NCBI RefSeq assembly: GCF_000367945.1
Contig: NZ_KB849179.1
Coordinates: forward strand, 3,453,470-3,517,469
DNA length: 64,000 nucleotides
Direction: 5' to 3'
Origin: Acinetobacter proteolyticus
GTDB taxonomy: Bacteria > Pseudomonadota > Gammaproteobacteria > Pseudomonadales > Moraxellaceae
A program made the translations under genes and the position numbers. The notes under the pieces are model-generated. The model saw only the letters and a list, made by a program, of their open reading frames with translations, was not told the origin of the DNA and searched no databases. How positions within the stretch are numbered: the first letter of the stretch is position 1; each line of letters opens with the position of its first letter. Shown one piece after another: positions 18,981 through 27,358 of this stretch.

Positions 18981-19862
18981 TTATCCAGCCTCTTTTTGCT
19001 GTCGAGCCTGTTGCGTGGTAAAGGTACAGCCAATCGAGGCAATGATAATGGTGCCCAATGCTAGCCATTGATTCCAAAGCAACACTTCACCAAGGAAGAT
19101 AAAGCCTGAGAGTGCAGCAACCGCGGGTTCCAGACTCATCAAGGTACCAAAACTCAGCGGGGTTAAACTGCGCAGCGCAATCATTTCTAAGGTAAACGGT
19201 AAGGCACTGGCTAATATCGCAAGGCCAATAAAATAATATAAATTCGGCAGTTCAAACACCCGATCGACTGCTCCTGAGAAGAGCGCGAAAGGGAGTAGAC
19301 AGAGCATACCAATTGACATACCTAAGCAAACAGTATGGTTGCCTGAGATGCCCGATGGTTTTTGTCCTGCAATAATATACAGTGCCCAACACGCACCTGC
19401 ACTGATGGCAAAGAATACGCCAAGCATGTCGAGACCTTGTTGTGCCTGTTGCAAAGGAAAGAGCAACATTAAGCCCAGAATGGCACAGCCAACCCAGATG
19501 AAGTCATATTTCTGCCGAGCATGATACAGCGCGACGCTTAAAGGCCCAATAAATTCAAAGGCAACGGCAAGACCGAGCGGTAAGCGTTCTAGTGATAAAT
19601 AGAACAGCGCATTCATGCCTGCAAGTGCCACCCCATAAGTGAGAATGGCTTTCCAGCGCACCACTTTAAAATTGATGGTCCAGATTTTAAAAATCACCGC
19701 CAATATGATCGCACCAAAAAATAGGCGCATAGCGGAAACGGTTAATACAGGAAAGCTTTGAAATAGAATTTTGGCCAAGGAACCACTGCCTTGCACACAC
19801 AACATGGCAATCATCAACAGCAATAAAGCATGTAGTGGTGTTTTCAGCATTGGGGTAGACAT
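18981..19862 (-). CDS. EamA/DMT family exporter (RhtA-like) 2
   Basis: A 293-residue, ten-helix transporter of the drug/metabolite superfamily with two EamA domains (AFEFIGPLSVALYHARQ in the first, PFTLEMIALRSLTPLSFGTLMSLEPAVAALSG in the second, the usual RhtA pattern). It is the first gene of a three-gene minus-strand set with the GNAT gene and the second exporter. Confidence 0.86.
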   Translation of the reverse strand: MSTPMLKTPLHALLLLMIAMLCVQGSGSLAKILFQSFPVLTVSAMRLFFGAIILAVIFKIWTINFKVVRWKAILTYGVALAGMNALFYLSLERLPLGLAVAFEFIGPLSVALYHARQKYDFIWVGCAILGLMLLFPLQQAQQGLDMLGVFFAISAGACWALYIIAGQKPSGISGNHTVCLGMSIGMLCLLPFALFSGAVDRVFELPNLYYFIGLAILASALPFTLEMIALRSLTPLSFGTLMSLEPAVAALSGFIFLGEVLLWNQWLALGTIIIASIGCTFTTQQARQQKEAG

Positions 19863-19913
19863 TTTATTATTTAACAGTTGGTATAATATTCACATAATAA
19901 GTCAAACGCCCAT

Positions 19914-19944
19914 AAAAAAGCCACAGCATCAACTGTGGCTTTTT
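19914..19944 (-). terminator. Rho-independent terminator of serA
   Basis: GCCACAG-CATCAA-CTGTGGC forms a 7-bp GC-rich stem extended by A/T pairs on both sides (AAAAA/TTTTT), so it can work in both directions. It lies 22 bases beyond the serA stop. Confidence 0.88.
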
Positions 19945-19965
19945 CGACATTATTCTAAATATTGC

Positions 19966-21198
19966 TTAGAACAATACGCGAACGCGGATGGTGCCTTCAA
20001 CGTGGTTCAAAGTATCAAGTGCTTCTTGAGATGCAGATGCATCAACATCCATCACCAAGTAACCGATATCACCTTTCGTCATTAACGACTGACCAGAGAT
20101 GTTGATGCCTTGTTCAGCAAACAATGTGTTGATTTTCGATAACACACCCGGAACGTTTTTGTGGATATGAAGCAAACGGTGCTGACCATCAGAAAGTGGT
20201 AATGCGATTTCTGGGAAGTTCACCGCAGAAAGGGTCATCCCTTTGTCTGAATACGCAACGAATTTTTCAGCTACTTCTAAACCGATGTTTGCTTGCGCTT
20301 CCATGGTCGAACCACCCACGTGTGGGGTTAAGATCACGTTGTCTAAGCCACGGAGTGGAGATAGGAACTCTTCACCATTGGCTTTTGGTTCTTTCGGGAA
20401 TACGTCAACCGCTGCACCCGCGATGTGACCTGATTTAATTGCATCTGCTAAATCCTCGATCACTACACATGTACCACGTGCAGCATTCAAGAAGATTGAG
20501 CCTTTTTTCATTTTCGCGAATTGTTCTTTCTTGAAGAAGTTACGCGTAGACGGAACATCTGGAACGTGTAGCGTTACCACATCCGCAGTTTCTAAAAGTT
20601 CATCTAAAGAGCCAACTTGACGTGCATTACCTAATGGTAATTTAGTCACAGCATCAAAATAGATGACTTTCATACCTAAGCTTTCTGCTAAAACAGAAAG
20701 TTGTGAACCGATCGAGCCGTAACCGACGATACCTAAAGTCTTACCACGAGTTTCAAATGAACCCACCGCAGCTTTATTCCAACCGCCCGCATGTGTATCT
20801 TTCGATTTTTCAGGTACACGACGAAGCAACAGAATTGTTTCAGCAAGAACTAATTCTGCAACCGAACGTGTATTTGAATACGGTGCGTTGAATACAGGGA
20901 TACCACGAGACATCGCCGCTTTTAAATCGACTTGGTTGGTACCAATACAGAAGCAACCGACTGCGATCAGTTTGTTCGCAGCTTCAAAGATTTCTTCAGT
21001 TAATTGCGTACGGGAACGAATACCAATGAAGTGAGCATCTTTAACTGCTTCTTTTAAAGCATCGCCTTCAAGCGCAGTTTTGTGATAATCGATGTTGGTA
21101 TAACCCGCTGCATTTAAAGTATCGATGGCGTTTTGATGCACACCTTCTAACAGAAGGAAACGGATTTTGTCTTTAGGTAGTGATAGATGTTGGCTCAT
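19966..21198 (-). CDS. serA: D-3-phosphoglycerate dehydrogenase
   Basis: This 410-residue enzyme oxidises 3-phosphoglycerate to phosphohydroxypyruvate, the first step of serine synthesis. The Rossmann motif GIVGYGSIGSQ is near residues 155-165. Catalytic parts NAARGT and the LTPHVGGST histidine follow, and a C-terminal ACT domain (about 335-410) is the site of serine feedback in the E. coli type. The length equals the E. coli enzyme. It is divergent from the dehydrogenase at 21546. Confidence 0.96.
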   Translation of the reverse strand: MSQHLSLPKDKIRFLLLEGVHQNAIDTLNAAGYTNIDYHKTALEGDALKEAVKDAHFIGIRSRTQLTEEIFEAANKLIAVGCFCIGTNQVDLKAAMSRGIPVFNAPYSNTRSVAELVLAETILLLRRVPEKSKDTHAGGWNKAAVGSFETRGKTLGIVGYGSIGSQLSVLAESLGMKVIYFDAVTKLPLGNARQVGSLDELLETADVVTLHVPDVPSTRNFFKKEQFAKMKKGSIFLNAARGTCVVIEDLADAIKSGHIAGAAVDVFPKEPKANGEEFLSPLRGLDNVILTPHVGGSTMEAQANIGLEVAEKFVAYSDKGMTLSAVNFPEIALPLSDGQHRLLHIHKNVPGVLSKINTLFAEQGINISGQSLMTKGDIGYLVMDVDASASQEALDTLNHVEGTIRVRVLF

Positions 21199-21545
21199 TA
21201 CGGCTCCGCTACAAAGGCCAAAATTTAGTTGCAGTACTATAGCATAGAGCTTTGAGATATAAATATTTGGTTTAAAATTAGCACAGCAGAATTATTGATA
21301 ATTTTTCAGTTGAAGCTGAATTTTATTGGTTATACACATTTTGTTATTACAGTATCTTTATCCTAAGCTTTATCCCGTGCCTGCTTCTATGTAAAATGCA
21401 GAGATCTGATAGTCAAATCTGAAAACACCAGGTTTGCGCTGTTCTGCCGAGTTTCTATATGTTGAATACACCATTTTAAGATATTGAAAAATATTGTGTT
21501 GTTATTCAAATGCTCTATCTTTACTTCTTGCTAGGCCTGTAAACG
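21199..21545. other. Divergent intergenic region serA / D-2-hydroxyglutarate dehydrogenase
   Basis: 347 AT-rich bases hold the promoters of both divergent genes. I see no ORF, stable hairpin or repeat worth naming. Confidence 0.6.
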
Positions 21546-22955
21546 ATGAATGCTTCAGTCGCTTTAACACCTGAGTTATTGACCCAATTAACGGCAATTG
21601 TGGGTGAAAACCGAATTAAAACCGATGCCGACAGTTTGGAAAATTGGGGACGAGATCATACCAAACATTTTGATCCGAACCCATCAGTCATCGTTTTCCC
21701 TTCAAGCACTGAACAAGTTCAGGCCATTGTTAAACTTGCCAATCAATTTAATATCGCGATTACCCCATCGGGCGGTCGTACCGGCCTTTCTGCGGGCGCG
21801 GTCGCAACCAATGGCGAGATCGTGATTAGCTTTGACAAGATGAACCAGATTCTTGAGTTCTACCCAGCGGATCGTATGGTACGCGTACAAGCAGGTGTGG
21901 TGACTGAGCAATTACAGAATTATGCCGAAGAACAAGGCATGTACTATCCAGTCGATTTTGCTTCAGCGGGTTCAAGCCAGATTGGCGGTAACATCGGCAC
22001 CAATGCCGGCGGTATTAAAGTCATCAAGTACGGCATGACTCGTAACTGGGTACTTGGCTTGACGGTGGTGACAGGTAAGGGTGATGTGCTGCGTTTAAAC
22101 AAAGGCATGATTAAGAATGCGACAGGTTATTCGCTACAACACTTGTTTATTGGTGGTGAAGGTACGCTGGGCCTAGTGACAGAAGCTGAAATCAAACTTG
22201 AGCGTCAGCCACAGAATTTACAGGTATTGGTTCTCGGTGTGCCTGATTTTGATGCCGTGATGCCGGTACTCCATGCTTTCCAGAAAGATATCGACTTAAC
22301 CGCATTTGAGTTCTTTGGTGAACTTGCGATGCAAAAAGTACTCGACCGTGGTCATGTACAACGTCCATTTGAAACACAGTGCCCGTTCTACGTATTGCTT
22401 GAGTTTGAAGCGCCGTATGAGCCGATTGTCGACAAGGCAATGCAGATTTTTGAGCATTGTATGGAACAAGGTTGGGTGCTGGATGGCGTGATGAGCCAGA
22501 GCCTTGATCAAGTCGAAAGCTTATGGCGTTTACGTGAAGATATTTCGGAATCAATTGCGCCGTTTATTCCATACAAAAATGACATTTCAGTATTAATTAC
22601 CCACGTACCTGCATTTATTCGTGAGATTAATGCAATTGTTCAAGATAATTATCCTGACTTTGAAATCTGCTGGTTTGGTCATATTGGTGACGGCAACTTG
22701 CACTTAAATATTCTAAAACCTGAAAACTTGACCAAAGATGAGTTCTTTGCCAAGTGTCAGGTGGTGAATAAATACGTGTTTGAGACCGTGAAAAAATATG
22801 ATGGTTCGATCTCTGCCGAGCACGGTGTGGGCATGACCAAGAAGCCATATTTGGAATATTCACGTTCACCTGAAGAAATTGAATATATGAAAGCATTGAA
22901 GTTGGCGTTTGACCCGAATGGGATTATGAACCCAGGAAAATTATTTGATCTTTAA
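21546..22955 (+). CDS. FAD-linked oxidase, probable D-2-hydroxyglutarate dehydrogenase
   Basis: This 469-residue protein has an N-terminal PCMH-type FAD domain (PSGGRTGLSAGAV about 75-87, GGNIGTNAGGIKVIKYG about 147-163) and a C-terminal FAD-oxidase C domain (GHIGDGNLHLNI, then SAEHGVGMTKKPYL). In Pseudomonas the neighbour of serA is a D-2-hydroxyglutarate dehydrogenase that removes the by-product made when SerA reduces 2-oxoglutarate to pull its own reaction forward. The same divergent pairing here supports that role. A D-lactate or glycolate oxidase remains possible. Confidence 0.82.
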   Translation: MNASVALTPELLTQLTAIVGENRIKTDADSLENWGRDHTKHFDPNPSVIVFPSSTEQVQAIVKLANQFNIAITPSGGRTGLSAGAVATNGEIVISFDKMNQILEFYPADRMVRVQAGVVTEQLQNYAEEQGMYYPVDFASAGSSQIGGNIGTNAGGIKVIKYGMTRNWVLGLTVVTGKGDVLRLNKGMIKNATGYSLQHLFIGGEGTLGLVTEAEIKLERQPQNLQVLVLGVPDFDAVMPVLHAFQKDIDLTAFEFFGELAMQKVLDRGHVQRPFETQCPFYVLLEFEAPYEPIVDKAMQIFEHCMEQGWVLDGVMSQSLDQVESLWRLREDISESIAPFIPYKNDISVLITHVPAFIREINAIVQDNYPDFEICWFGHIGDGNLHLNILKPENLTKDEFFAKCQVVNKYVFETVKKYDGSISAEHGVGMTKKPYLEYSRSPEEIEYMKALKLAFDPNGIMNPGKLFDL

Positions 22956-22983
22956 TGCTTGATTAAATAAAAGAAGCTCTGTT

Positions 22984-23012
22984 AAAAGCGTATCGAAAGA
23001 TGCGCTTTTTTA
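22984..23012 (+). terminator. Rho-independent terminator
   Basis: AAAAGCGTATC-GAAA-GATGCGCTTTT makes an 11-bp stem with one G-T wobble and a GAAA tetraloop, followed by T-rich sequence 28 bases after the dehydrogenase stop. Confidence 0.88.
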
Positions 23013-23204
23013 TTTTCTGTAAATCAAAAGTTAATGCCGTACTTTTTCTTATAATACAAAATGTAAACATATAAACTTAATTATCATTATTTGTTGACAT
23101 TACATGCCAATTATAAGTGTTGTATATGGTTTTTATTGAATAAATAAAGAAAAATAATGTATTTAATATTAATTGTTCAATTAAATAAGAATGAGGATAT
23201 ATAA

Positions 23205-23627
23205 GTGAATCCTAAAAAACATTTATCTCAAGATGAAGTATCCAATTTATCTGTAGAGGAAATCCAAGAACGTATTGCTGCTGAACAAGAGTTTATGAAT
23301 AAACAGAAGCATAAAAAGTTCTTTGCAGCGACACATGGTTCTAAAACAAAAAATGGTGGATTAATCAGAGCAATGATTAATCAAAAAATTAAAGTACAAG
23401 GTCATCTTATTGCTGTTGTTGGTGATGAAGCCATTTATGAGGATGGAACAACTTCTAAAATTATTTCGGGTGCTGGCGAGGCAGGGGCAATTGAAGGATA
23501 TGACATTGCACTTGTTGGTAGCCGCTTAGAAAATGGTGATGAAATCATTGAAAGCCTACAATCAGTATTTGAGTATCGTTTGTATGCTGATCAAGAAATC
23601 CCTCAAGGTTTTCTCAGTCATGACTAA
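23205..23627 (+). CDS. PAAR-like protein, first gene of a candidate T6SS cargo island
   Basis: The 140-residue product has a polar helical start (1-45). A glycine-rich beta segment follows: KVQGHLIAVVGDEAIYEDGTTSKIISGAGEAGAIEGYDIALVGS split over about 62-106. It follows the PAAR rhythm of V-x-G-x-x-A-x-V-GD repeats. PAAR proteins sharpen the VgrG tip of type VI secretion systems. It starts at GTG 23205 after GAGGAT. The match is degenerate, so it may be an adaptor or incomplete spike. It begins an AT-rich island not resembling its neighbours in composition. Confidence 0.55.
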   Translation: MNPKKHLSQDEVSNLSVEEIQERIAAEQEFMNKQKHKKFFAATHGSKTKNGGLIRAMINQKIKVQGHLIAVVGDEAIYEDGTTSKIISGAGEAGAIEGYDIALVGSRLENGDEIIESLQSVFEYRLYADQEIPQGFLSHD

Positions 23628-23645
23628 ATTTCTTAGGAGACAATC

Positions 23646-24203
23646 ATGGCTGTAGGCTTTGCAATTCATAACTCGATGACAAATCATGGTGGTATCATTC
23701 CTGCAACCCAAATGAGAACCTCTCAAATGGGTAACTTATTTTTGGTAGCAGGTGATGGCCATTTTTGCCCTAAATGTAAATGTTGGTCAAAGATTATTAA
23801 AAGTCATGATCATATTATTCTTGATGACAAAGCTGTTGCTTATGTCGGTGATCAGCTTACTTGTGGTGCTAAAATTTTACCGAAACAATCTCATGTTGTG
23901 GGAGAAAGCCAAGGAGCTAACTATTCTCCAATATCATCATCACCTCTAACACCTTTGCAAAATTCTCTTGTAGGGACCCCATCTAAAGAAATTCATAAGA
24001 TTCAGTTTAAAATTGTAGATGAGGAAACAGAGGAAGGAATCTCTGAAATGCTATATGAAATTTATAGTAAAGAAACTGGTAGTTTGCTCGTAAAAGGATA
24101 TACAAATAAACAGGGAATGACTGCTCTTTATGAAAGCGAATACTCTCCAGAATCAGTTCAGCTAATCACTGTAGATCTATCAAAACCATTAGACGAGCTA
24201 TAA
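23646..24203 (+). CDS. PAAR-domain spike protein with C-terminal extension
   Basis: The 185-residue product contains a PAAR domain at about 1-90 (MAVGFAIHNSMTNHGG; CPKCKC; KAVAYVGDQLTCGAKI; QSHVVGES). It is followed by a serine/proline linker and a small beta-rich C-terminal part (120-185, KIQFKIVDEETEEGISEMLYEIY). The extension may bind the following protein as cargo. A strong AGGAGA site lies 6 bases before the ATG, and it sits 18 bases after the PAAR-like gene and 9 before the candidate effector. Confidence 0.75.
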   Translation: MAVGFAIHNSMTNHGGIIPATQMRTSQMGNLFLVAGDGHFCPKCKCWSKIIKSHDHIILDDKAVAYVGDQLTCGAKILPKQSHVVGESQGANYSPISSSPLTPLQNSLVGTPSKEIHKIQFKIVDEETEEGISEMLYEIYSKETGSLLVKGYTNKQGMTALYESEYSPESVQLITVDLSKPLDEL

Positions 24204-24212
24204 GGGTTATAT

Positions 24213-24923
24213 ATGGGAAGCAGTAATCGAGTTAGTAGTAATGAAGGTCGAATAATTTTTCATTCAAACTATGATAAAACACCTATAAATTCCGAAGCAT
24301 CAAGTCGAATAAACCTAAAAGAAACTACCAATTTATGTAGAGCAGATGATGGATATTTGACAGCATGTAGTGGTTGGGAAAATCTAATAAAAGTAAGAAA
24401 AATAGTACCTTATACTTTTTGTATTCCGCAGCATCTTTGGGATCATATCAAGAATAGACAGCCTTTCGAGTATGATATGGCTTTACGTTTTGGTCTTGAG
24501 TTTGATCTAAAGGAAATAGAAAAAAGTAATCCTGGATTAATTTACACAGAATACTTTCACACATTGATGTATCTACGCTTTTCTACTTATCTATATAAAA
24601 TTTCTAGAGATAAAGCACTTATTGCTGCGACAGAACTTTTAAAAGATAGTTTTGATATCCGAGTCACAGCACACTATAAGAATCTAGAAGATATTATAAA
24701 GCTAACTCCCGCAGGATATGGTATTTTTGATAAAGCAAGATACATCGCACTAGCTACGAACAATAGAAGTAATAGAGGTGCATTAATGATTGGGCATCGG
24801 CTCTATCAAATGATCTTCAATAAAAAATGGAATAGAAAAGCCTATGAACTGTGTCGAACAGAATATGGTTACCAAGTTCCAATCTCCGAAGAAAATGAAA
24901 GCATTGATACAAAGAATTGGTAG
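24213..24923 (+). CDS. Unrecognised protein, candidate type VI effector
   Basis: I do not recognise this 236-residue protein. It has no signal peptide or membrane helix, a polar N-terminus (1-50), then a mixed core with many aromatics (VPYTFCIPQHLWDHI, EYFHTLMYLRFSTYLY). Two cysteines lie near the N-terminal part and a basic segment NKKWNRKAYELCRTEYGY near the C-terminus. Placement immediately after a PAAR protein and before a lipoprotein is the usual layout of T6SS spike, effector and immunity genes. The lipoprotein partner would imply action in the periplasm. Function is inferred from context only. Confidence 0.5.
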   Translation: MGSSNRVSSNEGRIIFHSNYDKTPINSEASSRINLKETTNLCRADDGYLTACSGWENLIKVRKIVPYTFCIPQHLWDHIKNRQPFEYDMALRFGLEFDLKEIEKSNPGLIYTEYFHTLMYLRFSTYLYKISRDKALIAATELLKDSFDIRVTAHYKNLEDIIKLTPAGYGIFDKARYIALATNNRSNRGALMIGHRLYQMIFNKKWNRKAYELCRTEYGYQVPISEENESIDTKNW

Positions 24924-24928
24924 AATTA

Positions 24929-25432
24929 ATGAATTATTCAGCAATCTTATTATTTAGTATAGCTTTAGTAGGGTGTAGTCATGCAAATGATATAAGCCAA
25001 AAAGAGCGTGAAAATGAAATTAGTGATGTACTTAAATCTAGAACTACTGCTATTTCAGATGATATAAGTCAATCACGAAGATTATATGTAACGGCATATA
25101 ATACTATTGATAATAAATCAGAAATAAATAATGAATTATTTATATATACCATTCGTAAGGTGGATTCATTAATAGGTAATTATGAAATGGATCATGATAG
25201 CTTCAAGAATGATATTAGCGTTAATAAATACATATCATTAGAAGCAATAGATGGTCTATGTATTATGAATAAGTTTGTTAAAAAATATACAGGAATTATA
25301 GATTTGAAAAAAACTCCTCAGAGTATTCAAGAAGATACTGAGAAATCTTTAGAGTTCCAACCTCTCTACATTAAAAGACTTAATGAGGATAAAGACCATT
25401 TAAACCAGCTAAAATGCTTAACATTAAAGTAA
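24929..25432 (+). CDS. Small lipoprotein, candidate immunity protein
   Basis: The 167-residue product starts MNYSAILLFSIALVGCSHA, a lipoprotein signal with lipobox LVGC, followed by a polar helical domain. ATG 24929 follows the effector stop by 5 bases; a longer frame begins at TTG 24917. The tight spacing suggests it is made together with 24213-24923 and protects against it in the periplasm. No family was recognised. Confidence 0.55.
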   Translation: MNYSAILLFSIALVGCSHANDISQKERENEISDVLKSRTTAISDDISQSRRLYVTAYNTIDNKSEINNELFIYTIRKVDSLIGNYEMDHDSFKNDISVNKYISLEAIDGLCIMNKFVKKYTGIIDLKKTPQSIQEDTEKSLEFQPLYIKRLNEDKDHLNQLKCLTLK

Positions 25433-25455
25433 ACAATAATTTGTGATTATAACAT

Positions 25456-25496
25456 CCCCAACTCATGCCTCAATCTTGCTTAGTTGGGGCTCTTTT
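25456..25496 (+). terminator. Rho-independent terminator after the lipoprotein gene
   Basis: CCCCAACT (25456-25463) pairs with AGTTGGGG (25482-25489), an 8-bp GC-rich stem with an 18-base loop, followed by CTCTTTT. Confidence 0.75.
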
Positions 25497-25692
25497 AACT
25501 TCTTTTGTCTCTTTCATTCAGATAAATTTTCTCATATTTTAGAATTTTAGAGCACGTTCTGTTGTGTCCGAGAAACTCTAACAGTGATTCCTATTGATAT
25601 TTTTAAAACTCTGAATACAACACGGGTAGCAACGTTAGCAAATCACTAACTGCCAAAGTAACAGCAGGCCATACTATTTTTTGGAAAGCAGC
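25497..25692 (+). other. Spacer with a possible gene remnant
   Basis: This stretch between the two exported-protein genes has no complete ORF. A short open frame at 25607-25696 ends with TGA overlapping the next ATG as ATGA, as in coupled genes. It reads NSEYNTGSNVSK followed by SLTAKVTAGHTIFWKAA. It could be the 3' end of a lost upstream partner, but chance is not excluded. Confidence 0.3.
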
Positions 25693-26337
25693 ATGAAGTT
25701 TAAAGTATTCAGTTTAATATTTATGTTTTTTTCATACATAACTATAGGGCATACAAAAACAAATAATGAGCTAATTAGAAACCATATTATGCCAAGCCAT
25801 AATCTTCAATTAAGTGGTTCATATCCATCAATAAAAGGAAAACAATTTAAAGAGATTAATAATTCTATTTCTAAATTTATTGCAACCAATTTTGATAGAG
25901 AAGATGAGCAGTACCCTACAGAAATTAGTTTTGAAAAACTATTTCAGAATGAGGATATATTAAGTTTTTCAATTAATTATAACATCAGCAACTCAACAGA
26001 AAGATACTTTAATAAATATTACACACTGAGTCTCTCCAATAAAAAGGAGCTAAGTCTTTCAGAATATCTTAAAGATAAAAAAATTTCTAAGTATGATGTA
26101 TTGAAGAGTATAAATAGTTTTATTTCACCTTGCCTTTCCGTAAAAAAATCTCTACCTGATTACTGTGCTGATATGACACTACAAAGCCTAATTGAGAATA
26201 AAAAAAGGGTTGCTTATTCAGATTTATCTAGTTTTTTTATTAAGAATAATAGTGACATAGGAGTAGGTGTCGACTCCAATAAATTTACTACGACTTTTAT
26301 CTATAATATAAAAAGTAAAAAGATTGTTTTAAATTAA
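25693..26337 (+). CDS. Exported protein resembling DUF3298/RsiV-type domains, possible orphan immunity protein
   Basis: The 214-residue product has a signal peptide (MKFKVFSLIFMFFSYITIGHT) with no lipobox cysteine. The body shows the pattern of YPSIKG...INNSISKFI, then FSINYNIS, YYTLSLSNKKELSLSEYLKD. This resembles the DUF3298/RsiV/PdaC group, some of whose members bind lysozyme. That similarity is from memory of the family pattern and is moderate. ATG 25693 follows GGAAAGCAGC; a TTG at 25681 is also in frame. It is AT-rich like the preceding island genes. Confidence 0.5.
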   Translation: MKFKVFSLIFMFFSYITIGHTKTNNELIRNHIMPSHNLQLSGSYPSIKGKQFKEINNSISKFIATNFDREDEQYPTEISFEKLFQNEDILSFSINYNISNSTERYFNKYYTLSLSNKKELSLSEYLKDKKISKYDVLKSINSFISPCLSVKKSLPDYCADMTLQSLIENKKRVAYSDLSSFFIKNNSDIGVGVDSNKFTTTFIYNIKSKKIVLN

Positions 26338-26433
26338 CCATTTATATTCTACAGCTCATAACCCACCTATGTTTAGGTTAGGAGTGATCCATTTCCTTTT
26401 TCATTCCTTTATTTGGACGATCTTCGCTTTTTT

Positions 26434-27222
26434 TTATTTCTTATACGCTTTCCAACCTGTCAAAATATGATAAATCAGTGGTAAAAGACAGAGTGAAAAG
26501 AAGCTGCAAATCGCAACAGCCCAGACAGGTATATTCTGTGGATTGCCCAAAAAGAAATAAGCAAAAACCGAATAAGACAGCATCCCAAACATCGCCATTG
26601 TGCCGAGTGGAAGGGTAATTCTAAAAATTAAGACGTTAGTAAAGGCTTTGTAAGCCTGCATATTCCGATTCAAAGCATAGGCAATAATCATGACCAAGAT
26701 ATAGCCCATAATAAACAGCATAAATAGGGTAGCGGCAAACAGTAAACCTGTGCGCCAACTCTTTTCTTGAGCAGACTGATCACCTGCCTCATAAACCACT
26801 TGAATATGGTCTCCGACCACAGGTACATCGCCAGAACGGACTGAATTGTCCAAGACCAATGTTCTGTTTTGATCATCTTTGAATTGCACCTGAGCCGTAT
26901 GCATTAAGGTTTTGGTTTTGTATTTACGCCCGTTGGAATCTGTACGTTCGGTATCGACCCATTCAGAGCTATAGCTCACGATAGTTGCATCGTAGCTCGG
27001 TTTGGTTGCTAAACCATATACAGCTTGCGACACCCAATAAGTAAAAGGGAAAAATAGGGAGCTGATGCTAAACACCACAACAAATAAATAAGCAAATTCA
27101 AACTTACTGCTGTTGCGATTCTTAGCTAAACGTTTTAGCCAAAACTTTGTCAGCACAAAAGACCAGACACACAAGATCGCAACCACCACCAAGAAAACCT
27201 GTCCCGCATAAGTCAGTTGCAT
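26434..27222 (-). CDS. DUF3592 membrane protein
   Basis: The 262-residue product has about five membrane helices (two N-terminal, three C-terminal). Between them, at about 78-150, lies a soluble beta domain with the DUF3592 pattern: ATIVSYSSEWVDTERTDSNG, then AQVQFKDDQNRTLVLDNS and VGDHIQVVYEAG. No function is established for the family. It is a single gene, divergent from the nucleotidyltransferase gene. Confidence 0.7.
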   Translation of the reverse strand: MQLTYAGQVFLVVVAILCVWSFVLTKFWLKRLAKNRNSSKFEFAYLFVVVFSISSLFFPFTYWVSQAVYGLATKPSYDATIVSYSSEWVDTERTDSNGRKYKTKTLMHTAQVQFKDDQNRTLVLDNSVRSGDVPVVGDHIQVVYEAGDQSAQEKSWRTGLLFAATLFMLFIMGYILVMIIAYALNRNMQAYKAFTNVLIFRITLPLGTMAMFGMLSYSVFAYFFLGNPQNIPVWAVAICSFFSLCLLPLIYHILTGWKAYKK

Positions 27223-27358
27223 GCATGATCCTATTTGTTATATTGAATAGAGATTGATTTTATCAAACGATAATTTTTTTAAAATCAAATTAATGAGTAC
27301 GGTAGAAAAGAGTATTGTCTCTCACAAGTATAAATTTTTAAATAATGAAGTCATCGCA

